DNA of 6,004 nucleotides from assembly GCA_022511355.1 (NCBI GenBank), contig JAFLRS010000099.1, positions 1 to 6,004 on the forward strand, in the 5' to 3' direction. How positions within the stretch are numbered: the stretch's first letter is position 1; every line of letters begins with the position of its first letter. Both the position numbers and the translations under genes were made by a program. This stretch comes from Alistipes sp. (GTDB lineage: Bacteria; Bacteroidota; Bacteroidia; Bacteroidales; Rikenellaceae). Below are positions 1 through 6,004 of this stretch, in pieces. Under the pieces are notes generated by a model. The model had not been told where the DNA came from. It ran no database searches and saw only the letters and a list, made by a program, of their open reading frames with translations.

Positions 1-875
1 CGAGAATCATCGACCTCGAAAAAGCCAACATCTTCGAGAAATATTCGCAGAAAGTCGGCGAAATCGTTACCGGTGAAGTATACCAGCCCTGGAAACGCGA
101 AGTGCTTATTCTCGACGACGAAGACAACGAACTGATTCTCCCCAAAGCCGAACAGATCCCCGACGACTTCTTCCGCAAAGGCGATACCATCAAAGCCATA
201 GTCAAGAGCGTCGAAATGGTGAACAATCAGCCCCGCATAATCCTCTCGCGTACCGCCAATCAGTTCCTCGAACGTCTGTTCGAACAGGAAGTACCCGAAA
301 TCTATGACGGCCTTATCACCATCAAGGTCATAGCGCGAATCCCCGGCGAAAGAGCCAAAGTAGCCGTGGAATCCTACGACGACCGCATCGACCCCGTAGG
401 AGCCTGCGTCGGCGTCAAAGGTGCGCGAATCTATGCAATCGTGAAAGAACTCCGCAACGAAAATATCGATGTCATCAACTACACATCCAACACTCAACTG
501 CTCATTCAGCGGGCTCTCAACCCCGCCAAAATCTCAAGCATCACCATCGACGACGAACGCAAAACCGCTGCCGTATACCTCAAACCCGATCAGGTTTCGC
601 TGGCAATCGGCAAAGGCGGACTCAATATCCGTCTGTCGAAAATGCTGACAGGTTACGACATCGACGTTTATCGCGAAGTGGAAGAGGAGGACGTTGCTCT
701 CACCGAATTCTCGGATGAAATCGACGGCTGGATTATCGACGCCCTCAAAGCCGTGGGCTGCGATACCGCCAAAAGCGTACTCGAACTGCCGGTAGAGGAA
801 ATCGCTACCCGCGCCGACCTCGAACTCGAACAGGCCGAAAAAGTGGTCGCCATACTCAAGGCCGAATTCGAATAG
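1..875 (+). CDS. nusA: Transcription termination/antitermination factor NusA, 3' part (N-terminus outside window)
   Basis: NusA binds RNA polymerase and nascent RNA in the cytoplasm and modulates pausing, termination and antitermination. The reading frame is open from the left edge (first whole codon at 3) to TAG at 873-875, giving 290 visible residues. The family in this phylum is usually a little over 400 residues, so roughly the first 120, the polymerase-binding N-terminal domain, are missing. Visible order (residue 1 = codon at 3): S1 domain about 18-84 (VGEIVTGEVYQ to IILSRT); KH1 with its GxxG loop GVKG at 137-140 (nt 411-422), followed by NENIDVINY; KH2 with GKGG at 203-206 (nt 609-620); then a C-terminal helix-hairpin-helix-like segment about 236-290. 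The acidic AR1/AR2 repeats of enterobacterial NusA are absent, as is common outside Proteobacteria. A GTG at 102 is internal to the S1 domain and is not the real start. infB follows after 50 nt, the usual nusA-infB order. Identification is firm. Confidence 0.97.
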   Translation, partial: RIIDLEKANIFEKYSQKVGEIVTGEVYQPWKREVLILDDEDNELILPKAEQIPDDFFRKGDTIKAIVKSVEMVNNQPRIILSRTANQFLERLFEQEVPEIYDGLITIKVIARIPGERAKVAVESYDDRIDPVGACVGVKGARIYAIVKELRNENIDVINYTSNTQLLIQRALNPAKISSITIDDERKTAAVYLKPDQVSLAIGKGGLNIRLSKMLTGYDIDVYREVEEEDVALTEFSDEIDGWIIDALKAVGCDTAKSVLELPVEEIATRADLELEQAEKVVAILKAEFE

Positions 876-925
876 CCACAAACGCAACGCATATCGTCTA
901 ACAGTCAGAATTCAAGCAACACAGA

Positions 926-3682
926 ATGGACAGCGAAAGAAAAATAAGATTGATTCAGGTCGCCAAGGAGTTCAAAGTGGGTCTTAATACCATCGTGGAC
1001 TTCCTACAGAAAAAAGGCGTCGCAACCGACGGCTCGCCCAATGCCCCCGTCTCTCCCGATACCTACGCCCTCCTCGAAAAAGAGTTCGGCGCTAATCGCA
1101 CGCTCAAAAACGAACGCGACACCATTCGCGAAAAAATATCGCAAAAACAGGCGGCCGTAACTCTCGACCAGCCCAAAACCACGGAACGCGAAAAAGAAGA
1201 CGAAGAGGTAGTGATAAAGAGTCGCGTCATCAACGTCAAAGATGAAGTCCAGCAGCCGAAAATCCTCGGCAAACTCGACCTCAATTCGGGCAAGGTGACC
1301 GCTCCCAAATCCGAACCCAAAAAGGAGGAACCGAAACCTGCACCGGAAAAGAAACCCGCAGCAGCTGCAAAACCGGCAGCTCCCGCAACGGAGGTCAAAG
1401 CGGCCGAACCCGCAAACGCTCCCGCCGAACCCGTAAAGAAAGAGGCGGAAAAACCCGCAGAAAAGAAGCCCGCAGCGGCAGAACCCGCAGAACAGGCTCC
1501 CAAAGCGGCGGACGAAGAGAAGAAAGACAACATCTTCCGTCCCGCGACCACGGTTCTGGCAGGACCTCAGATTCTGGGCACGATGGATGTCTCGGGCATG
1601 GTTCCGGGCGGCAAACACAAGCGCAAGCGTCTCAAGAAAGAGAAGGTGGATGTCAGCAAGGCCAATGTGACCCCCGCCGCACAGCCCAAACAAAATCAGG
1701 GCAACGACAGAAACGCCGCAAAAGCCGAAAACAAAAAGAACAAGAACAAACACAAGGCCCCGAAACCCGTAATCCGTCCCGAAGTGAGCGACGAAGAGGT
1801 TTCGAAGCAGATAAAGGATACGCTGGCACGTCTGACCGCCAAAGGCGCGAAGAGCAAGGGCGCAAAGTATCGCAAAGAAAAACGCGAAGCCGTCGCCGAA
1901 CGCATGAGCGAAGAGATGGAACGTTCGCAGCAGGAACGCTCCATACTGAAGGTTACCGAATTCGTGACCGTGAGCGAACTGGCAACAATGATGAACGTTC
2001 CGGCTACACAGGTCATCACCGCCTGCATGAATCTGGGTCTTATGGTATCCATCAATCAGCGTCTCGACGCCGAAGCACTCGCCGTAGTGGCCGAAGAGTT
2101 CGGATTTACCGTCGAATTCGTGTCGGTGGAGATTCAGGAAGCAATAGAAAGCTCCGAAGATTCGGCCGAAGACCTCGTACCGCGTCCGCCCATCGTTACG
2201 GTTATGGGTCATGTCGATCACGGTAAAACCTCGCTGCTCGACAATATCCGCAAAACCAACGTCATCGAAGGCGAAGCCGGCGGTATTACCCAGCATATCG
2301 GCGCATACAGCGTGGAACTCAACGGACAGAAAATAACCTTCCTCGATACTCCGGGTCACGAAGCCTTCACCGCCATGCGCGCCCGCGGTGCCAAAATTAC
2401 CGACGTGGCAATCATCATAGTGGCTGCCGACGACAGCGTGATGCCGCAAACCATAGAGGCTATCAATCATGCACAGGCCGCCGGCGTGCCGATGGTATTC
2501 GCCATCAACAAAATAGACAAACCCGGCGCAAATCCCGACCACATCAAGGAACAGCTCGCCAATATGAACTTCCTCGTAGAGGACTGGGGCGGCAAATATC
2601 AGAGTCAGGACATCTCGGCAAAAAAAGGCATCAATCTCGACAAACTGCTCGAAAAAGTGCTGCTCGAAGCCGAACTCCTCGACCTCAAAGCCAACCCCGA
2701 CAAAAAAGCCGTGGGTGCGATTATAGAATCGACTCTCGACAAAGGTCGCGGTTACGTCTCCACGGTCCTCGTTCAGGGAGGTACGCTCCATGTGGGCGAC
2801 GTGATGCTCGCGGGTACCTACACCGGACGCGTAAAGGCCATGTTCGACGAGAACGGCAAAAAAGTGGAGACGGCAGGCCCCTCGACCCCCGTACAGGTAC
2901 TCGGCCTTAACGGCGCACCGCAGGCCGGCGACACCTTCAACGTAATGGAAGACGACCGCTCGGCACGCGAAATAGCCAACAAACGGGAACAACTGCAACG
3001 TATGCAGGGCATCATGACCCAAAAACACGTCACACTCGACGAAATCGGACGACGCATCGCCATCGGTTCATTCAAGGAACTGAACATCATCGTCAAAGGC
3101 GACGTGGACGGTTCGGTGGAGGCTATGTCGGGCTCGCTCATAAAACTCTCGAAAGAGACCGTACAGGTAAATGTGATACACGCCGCCGTCGGTCAAATCT
3201 CGGAGTCGGACGTTCTGCTCGCAGCCGCATCCAACGCCGTAATCGTCGGATTCCAAGTGCGGCCCTCGGCAACCGCCCGCAAACTCGCCGAACAGGAAGA
3301 GATAGAAATTCGCCTCTACTCAATCATCTACGACGCAATCAACGACATCAAGGATGCTATCGAAGGTATGCTCGAACCCGTAATGAAAGAGGAAATAGTA
3401 TGCTCGATAGAGGTTATGGAAGTGTTCAAAATCTCGAAGGTCGGAACCGTCGCCGGATGTATGGTCCGCGAAGGCAAACTCTCGCGCAATACCTCGATAC
3501 GCGTAATCCGCGACGGTATCGTAATCTATACGGGACGACTCGGCTCGCTCCGACGATTCAAAGACGATGTGAAAGAGGTGGTGTCGGGTCAGGACTGCGG
3601 ACTTAACATCGAATCGTTCAACGATATACGCGTGGGCGACATCGTGGAAGGATACGAACAGGTAGAAGTAAAACGAAAATAG
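926..3682 (+). CDS. infB: Translation initiation factor IF-2
   Basis: IF-2 is the GTPase that recruits initiator fMet-tRNA to the 30S subunit and promotes 50S joining. The protein has 918 residues, normal for this phylum. Domains: IF2_N helical domain about 7-56; low-complexity Ala/Pro/Lys/Glu linker about 125-330; second IF2_N-like domain about 341-398; G domain about 421-590 with G1 GHVDHGKT (428-435), G2 GITQHIG (453-459), G3 DTPGHE (474-479), G4 NKID (528-531) and G5 SAKKG (564-568); beta-barrel domain II about 595-680; domain III about 690-810; fMet-tRNA-binding C2 barrel about 815-918. All nucleotide-binding motifs are intact, including the switch-II His in DTPGH. ATG 926 is chosen because the first IF2_N domain begins a few residues later and no earlier in-frame start is needed. 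The leader is A-rich with no Shine-Dalgarno. No promoter is visible in the 50-nt gap after nusA, so co-transcription is inferred. Confidence 0.98.
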   Translation: MDSERKIRLIQVAKEFKVGLNTIVDFLQKKGVATDGSPNAPVSPDTYALLEKEFGANRTLKNERDTIREKISQKQAAVTLDQPKTTEREKEDEEVVIKSRVINVKDEVQQPKILGKLDLNSGKVTAPKSEPKKEEPKPAPEKKPAAAAKPAAPATEVKAAEPANAPAEPVKKEAEKPAEKKPAAAEPAEQAPKAADEEKKDNIFRPATTVLAGPQILGTMDVSGMVPGGKHKRKRLKKEKVDVSKANVTPAAQPKQNQGNDRNAAKAENKKNKNKHKAPKPVIRPEVSDEEVSKQIKDTLARLTAKGAKSKGAKYRKEKREAVAERMSEEMERSQQERSILKVTEFVTVSELATMMNVPATQVITACMNLGLMVSINQRLDAEALAVVAEEFGFTVEFVSVEIQEAIESSEDSAEDLVPRPPIVTVMGHVDHGKTSLLDNIRKTNVIEGEAGGITQHIGAYSVELNGQKITFLDTPGHEAFTAMRARGAKITDVAIIIVAADDSVMPQTIEAINHAQAAGVPMVFAINKIDKPGANPDHIKEQLANMNFLVEDWGGKYQSQDISAKKGINLDKLLEKVLLEAELLDLKANPDKKAVGAIIESTLDKGRGYVSTVLVQGGTLHVGDVMLAGTYTGRVKAMFDENGKKVETAGPSTPVQVLGLNGAPQAGDTFNVMEDDRSAREIANKREQLQRMQGIMTQKHVTLDEIGRRIAIGSFKELNIIVKGDVDGSVEAMSGSLIKLSKETVQVNVIHAAVGQISESDVLLAAASNAVIVGFQVRPSATARKLAEQEEIEIRLYSIIYDAINDIKDAIEGMLEPVMKEEIVCSIEVMEVFKISKVGTVAGCMVREGKLSRNTSIRVIRDGIVIYTGRLGSLRRFKDDVKEVVSGQDCGLNIESFNDIRVGDIVEGYEQVEVKRK
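1307..1525 (+). other. Low-complexity Ala/Pro/Lys/Glu linker coding segment within infB
   Basis: Codons for IF-2 residues about 128-200 encode almost only Ala, Pro, Lys and Glu. The heptapeptide EKKPAAA appears twice, at residues 141-147 (nt 1346-1366) and 179-185 (nt 1460-1480), with synonymous differences between the copies at the DNA level. This is the flexible, charged spacer between the N-terminal IF2_N domain and the rest of the factor. Such segments are disordered and vary in length between related strains. It is part of the infB reading frame and not a separate gene. Confidence 0.8.
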
Positions 3683-3711
3683 AATCAAACCAATCAAACT
3701 TAAACGAATAT

Positions 3712-5034
3712 ATGAATCAGACCGTTAAATTCACAACACCCGAAGAGGCCGTTAAAGTCATCAAATCGGGCGACCACGTGCACCTCAGCTCTGTGGCTTC
3801 CGCTCCGCAGTGCCTTATCAATGCAATGTGCGCACGCGGCGAAGCCGGCGAACTCAAAAACGTACACGTGCATCATCTTCACACCGAAGGCCCTGCTCCA
3901 TACGCAGACCCCAAATTCGAAGGCGTCTTCCAACTCGATTCGTTCTTCGTGGGCTCCAACGTCCGCAAAGTAACCCAATCCGGATACGCCGACTATATCC
4001 CCATATTCCTGAGCGAAACCCAGAAACTCTATCGCTGCGGCGCAGTTCCCTGCGATGTGGCCATGATTCAGGTCTGCCCGCCCGACAAACACGGATATGT
4101 GTCGCTCGGAACCTCGGTCGATGCCACTCTCGCCGCCGTGGAGTGCGCTAAACACGTAATCGCCGTAATTAACCCCAATGTGCCGCGCGCATTCGGTCAG
4201 GCTATGATCCCCATTTCCAAAATCGATACCTTCGTGCAGGACAATACCCCGCTCATCGAAGCCGTTCCGGGTCCCATCTCGGAAATCGATGCCGCTATCG
4301 GACGACACTGCGCAGAACTTATCGAAGACGGCGCAACTCTCCAGATGGGTATCGGAGCAATCCCCAATGCCGTACTCTCGCAACTCGGCAACCACAGAAA
4401 CCTCGGCATCCACACCGAAATGTTCGCCGACGGAGTTCTGCCGCTCGTGGAAAAAGGCGTAATCAACGGCGAAGCCAAAAAAACCGACCCGGGCAAAATC
4501 GTCTCCACCTTCCTCATGGGCTCAAAGTCGGTATACGACTTTATCGATGACAACCCCGGCGTGCTGATGATGGACGTCGGCTACACCAACGACCCCTACG
4601 TCATCTCGCAGAACGACCGCATGACAGCCATCAACTCGGCGCTCCAGATAGACCTCACCGGTCAGGTATCAGCCGACTCGCTCGGAACCAAATTCTGGTC
4701 GGGCGTCGGAGGCCAAATCGACTTCGTATACGGAGCATCGCTCTCGAAAGGCGGCAAGGCCATCATCGCAATGCCCTCGATGACCAACAAAGGCGTATCC
4801 AAAATATGCCCCACGCTTCTGGAAGGCGCCGGAGTCGTAACCACACGTTTCCATGCACACTGGATAGTCACCGAATACGGAGCTGTGGACCTCTACGGAA
4901 AAAGTATGCAGGAACGCGCACGTCTGCTTATCTCTATCGCTCATCCCGATGCCCGCGAAGAACTCGACCGTGCGGCATTCGAGCGTTGGGGTTCGCACCA
5001 CCACTACGTCAAAGGTTATATGGCCGGGAAATAA
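3712..5034 (+). CDS. Acetyl-CoA hydrolase/transferase family protein (4-hydroxybutyrate or butyryl-CoA:acetate CoA-transferase type)
   Basis: Family I CoA-transferases of this group (AbfT, Cat2, But) move CoA between an acyl-CoA and a carboxylate such as acetate through a glutamyl-CoA thioester. At 440 residues the protein matches the usual length (about 430-450). It shows the N-terminal half about 5-190, including HLHTEGPAPY (55-64); the glycine-rich GIGAIPNAV (213-221); GIHTEMFADG (232-241), whose E236 aligns with the catalytic glutamate (E238 in Clostridium aminobutyricum AbfT); and the CoA-site loop GVGGQIDFVYGAS (331-343). Catalytic residues look intact and there is no signal peptide, so it should be a cytosolic enzyme. 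ATG 3712 lies 29 nt after infB in an A-rich leader (AATCAAAC twice, 3683-3690 and 3692-3699) with no promoter motif, so it is probably read through from nusA-infB. The true substrate cannot be read from sequence: 4-hydroxybutyrate, butyrate, propionate or succinate are all possible, as is acetyl-CoA hydrolysis. The family is certain, the substrate is not, and no symbol is given for that reason. Confidence 0.93.
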   Translation: MNQTVKFTTPEEAVKVIKSGDHVHLSSVASAPQCLINAMCARGEAGELKNVHVHHLHTEGPAPYADPKFEGVFQLDSFFVGSNVRKVTQSGYADYIPIFLSETQKLYRCGAVPCDVAMIQVCPPDKHGYVSLGTSVDATLAAVECAKHVIAVINPNVPRAFGQAMIPISKIDTFVQDNTPLIEAVPGPISEIDAAIGRHCAELIEDGATLQMGIGAIPNAVLSQLGNHRNLGIHTEMFADGVLPLVEKGVINGEAKKTDPGKIVSTFLMGSKSVYDFIDDNPGVLMMDVGYTNDPYVISQNDRMTAINSALQIDLTGQVSADSLGTKFWSGVGGQIDFVYGASLSKGGKAIIAMPSMTNKGVSKICPTLLEGAGVVTTRFHAHWIVTEYGAVDLYGKSMQERARLLISIAHPDAREELDRAAFERWGSHHHYVKGYMAGK

Positions 5035-5050
5035 CAATCGGCCATATAAC
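5015..5050 (+). other. Hairpin enclosing the CoA-transferase stop codon
   Basis: A perfect 12-bp inverted repeat, GTTATATGGCCG (5015-5026) and CGGCCATATAAC (5039-5050), flanks a 12-nt loop (5027-5038). The loop contains the CoA-transferase TAA stop at 5032-5034, and the left arm is the last coding sequence (Gly-Tyr-Met-Ala). The structure ends exactly where the downstream terminator stem begins. It has no T-tract of its own, so it is not called a terminator. A role in protecting the mRNA 3' end or assisting termination is inference only. Confidence 0.6.
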
Positions 5051-5095
5051 AAACAAAACAGAGGGTCGGAAATCTCCGACCCTCTGTTTTGTTTG
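5050..5095. terminator. Bidirectional intrinsic terminator between convergent genes
   Basis: Perfect 21-bp arms at 5050-5070 and 5075-5095 are separated by a 4-nt loop AATC. The loop-proximal core is GC-rich (GAGGGTCGGA with its complement). The outer part is an A-rich left arm and a T-rich right arm (TTTTGTTT), so each strand presents a GC stem followed by a U-rich tract. It lies 15 nt after the CoA-transferase stop and 14 nt after the zinc-ribbon gene stop on the other strand, as expected for a shared terminator of two convergent units. Confidence 0.92.
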
Positions 5096-5109
5096 CGGTT
5101 GTCAGCCCG

Positions 5110-5874
5110 CTACTCTTCGACGGTCTCGTCGCCGCCCACCAGAATACGGCCGCAATACTCGCAGACAATCAACTTCTTGCCCTGCCGAATATCAGCCTGA
5201 CGCTGGGGAGGAATGCGGTTGTAGCAACCTCCGCAGGCATCGCGGCGAACGGTAACCACAGCCAGACCGTTGCGGACATTGCCGCGGATGCGGTTGTATG
5301 CCGTCAGCAAACGCTCGTCGATTTTCTTCTTGGCAACCTCGGCCTTGGCCTCCAGCTCGGCAATCTGCGACGCTGTCTCGGCCTCGATACCCTCAAGCTC
5401 CTCCTTCTTCGCGGTAAGATCGACCATACGCTCGGCAACGACAGCCTTTACCTCGTCGAGCTGCGCCTTCTTGGTCTCGATGCCCGCAGCATACTCCTTG
5501 AGACGCTTCTTGGCATATTCAATCTCCAACTCCTGATACTCGATCTCCTTGGTAATGGCATCGAATTCGCGATTGTTGCGAACATTGTTCTGCTGCTCCT
5601 TATAGTTGCTTATCTGCAACTGCGACTTGTCCATATCGCGGCGACGCTGCTTGGTCAAGGCGTTCAGCTCCTCGATTTCCGACTCGATATTGCCGATACG
5701 GGTATTCATGCCTGCAATTTCATCCTCCAAATCGCGCACCTCCAAAGGAAGCTCGCCCTTGATTTTGTTAATCTCGTCGATCTGGGAATCGATTTTCTGC
5801 AATTCGTAGAGTGCCACGATCTTCTCCTGCATCGAATAATCGGCCTCCGCTACTTTTTTCTTCTGTGTTGCCAT
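5110..5874 (-). CDS. Coiled-coil C4-type zinc-ribbon protein (PF02591/DUF164 family)
   Basis: The 254-residue protein has a long, Glu/Lys/Gln-rich helical region, predicted coiled coil about 20-190, and a C-terminal zinc ribbon. Four cysteines in two CxxC pairs, CGGC (214-217) and CEYC (238-241), are the likely Zn ligands, with IPPQRQADIRQGKK between them. A conserved-looking segment NNREFDAITKEI (100-111) sits near the coiled-coil turn. No signal peptide or membrane segment is seen, so it should be cytosolic. The best-known relatives are Helicobacter pylori HP0958/FlgZ (RpoN and flaA mRNA partner) and Chlamydia CT398/CdsZ (linked to sigma-54 and type III secretion). Those roles cannot be assumed in a non-flagellated Bacteroidota. 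The start ATG at 5872-5874 (minus strand) fits the family's length and follows an A-rich leader (ATAAAGAT) without Shine-Dalgarno. Stop TAG lies at 5110-5112. It is convergent with the CoA-transferase gene and has its own promoter candidate. Family assignment is strong, function unknown. Confidence 0.93.
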   Translation of the reverse strand: MATQKKKVAEADYSMQEKIVALYELQKIDSQIDEINKIKGELPLEVRDLEDEIAGMNTRIGNIESEIEELNALTKQRRRDMDKSQLQISNYKEQQNNVRNNREFDAITKEIEYQELEIEYAKKRLKEYAAGIETKKAQLDEVKAVVAERMVDLTAKKEELEGIEAETASQIAELEAKAEVAKKKIDERLLTAYNRIRGNVRNGLAVVTVRRDACGGCYNRIPPQRQADIRQGKKLIVCEYCGRILVGGDETVEE

Positions 5875-5915
5875 ATCTTTATGTTTACTATTTCGTAAGA
5901 TAATTTACCGCATTG

Positions 5916-5935
5916 CGCGAGCGCTTACTCTCGCG
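5916..5935 (-). other. Small hairpin at the predicted 5' end of the zinc-ribbon leader
   Basis: CGCGAG (5916-5921) and CTCGCG (5930-5935) form a 6-bp GC-rich stem around an 8-nt loop. It falls at the very start of the predicted leader RNA. It could stabilise the 5' end or be incidental. It is too small to match any riboswitch I recognise. Confidence 0.35.
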
Positions 5936-5940
5936 AACCG

Positions 5941-5974
5941 CAAAGGTAATCAATTTTTTCGATAAAACCTCGAA
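5941..5974 (-). promoter_or_regulatory. Bacteroidota-type promoter candidate for the zinc-ribbon gene
   Basis: On the minus strand 5948-5941 reads TACCTTTG, a full match to the Bacteroidota primary-sigma -7 consensus TAnnTTTG. The -33 TTTG element is weak: the best candidate is TTCG at 5974-5971, 22 nt upstream, and the spacer is AT-rich. Transcription would start near 5935, giving a leader of about 60 nt before the ATG at 5874. The assignment rests on motif and position alone. Confidence 0.65.
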
Positions 5975-6004
5975 TAAAATTCGAATTGCGCAATATTCGC
6001 TCTC
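5975..6004. other. AT-rich intergenic stretch with overlapping palindromes
   Basis: Upstream of the zinc-ribbon promoter the sequence to the window edge is AT-rich and non-coding on both strands as far as can be seen. It holds two overlapping perfect palindromes, AATTCGAATT (5978-5987) and TTGCGCAA (5986-5993), and CGAAT/ATTCG words recur at 5971-5975, 5979-5983, 5982-5986 and 5995-5999. It could be an operator or part of a divergent promoter for a gene beyond the edge, and neither can be confirmed here. Confidence 0.35.

Noticed and set aside
102..104. GTG as the start of a shortened NusA
   Set aside because: The frame is open and homologous to NusA through the left edge, and this codon lies in the middle of the S1 domain.
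876..925. Separate promoter or terminator between nusA and infB
   Set aside because: There is no TAnnTTTG element and no inverted repeat with a T-tract in these 50 nt. Co-transcription is the simpler reading.
2618..2629. Possible -1 frameshift site: GCA AAA AAA GGC, seven A's at 2620-2626, in the IF-2 G5 motif
   Set aside because: The heptamer fits a slippery pattern, but the codons encode the required SAKKG motif. The full-length frame is intact and conserved to the end. The -1 frame yields a long meaningless tail, and I see no obvious stimulatory hairpin or upstream Shine-Dalgarno.
1004..3028. A 674-codon open frame antisense to infB
   Set aside because: It is in codon register with infB, so its stops correspond to sense TTA, CTA and TCA codons. 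This genome avoids those in favour of CTC/CTG and TCG. The translated product is rich in Phe, His, Cys and Gly with no recognisable domain. infB itself is unmistakable, so this is a codon-bias shadow.
3683..3699. Direct repeat AATCAAAC twice, as a possible regulator site
   Set aside because: Two 8-bp A-rich copies in a leader that is A-rich anyway are well explained by the unstructured start regions usual in this phylum. There is nothing further to support an operator.
3700..4413. A 237-codon open frame antisense to the CoA-transferase gene
   Set aside because: It has the same register and the same cause (avoidance of TTA/CTA/TCA). There is no domain, no promoter and no sensible start context.
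5089..5898. A 269-codon Leu-rich rightward frame opposite the zinc-ribbon gene
   Set aside because: It looks membrane-like only because it is the in-register complement of a Glu/Lys/Gln-rich coiled coil: GAG/CAG/AAG complement to CTC/CTG/CTT. It also starts inside the terminator hairpin.

Overview
The window looks like chromosomal core sequence from a member of the Bacteroidota, most plausibly near Alistipes/Rikenellaceae. This is inferred from four things. The NusA and IF-2 sequences have a Bacteroidota character. No Shine-Dalgarno sequence precedes any start codon; the short leaders are A-rich instead. The one promoter that can be read has a TAnnTTTG -7 element. Codon choice favours CTC/CTG for Leu, TCG for Ser and GAA/AAA. 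The genus is a guess; the phylum is fairly safe. I see no insertion sequence, phage gene, CRISPR array, tRNA or rRNA.

Layout: positions 1-5095 read as one rightward transcription unit. It holds the 3' part of nusA (1-875, running off the left edge), complete infB (926-3682) and an acetyl-CoA hydrolase/4-hydroxybutyrate CoA-transferase family gene (3712-5034). The gaps are 50 and 29 nt, with no recognisable promoter or terminator inside. The unit ends at a near-perfect hairpin (5050-5095). A second hairpin (5015-5050), whose loop contains the CoA-transferase stop codon, abuts it. On the other side a convergent leftward gene (5110-5874) encodes a coiled-coil, C4 zinc-ribbon protein (PF02591/DUF164 family) and shares the same bidirectional terminator. 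Its likely promoter is at 5941-5948, in an AT-rich intergenic stretch that runs to the right edge.

How the genes work together: nusA and infB are the conserved transcription-elongation/translation-initiation pair. The CoA-transferase is a metabolic gene (acyl-CoA/short-chain acid exchange) that appears to be read through from infB, so its expression may follow that of the translation machinery. The zinc-ribbon protein is transcribed independently, and its function in this phylum is not established.

No clearly new system was found. The points most worth a second look are the metabolic gene tailing nusA-infB, the tandem 3' hairpins, the short repeated motif in the IF-2 linker, the little-characterised zinc-ribbon protein, and the overlapping palindromes upstream of its promoter. 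The several long antisense open frames are explained by codon bias.
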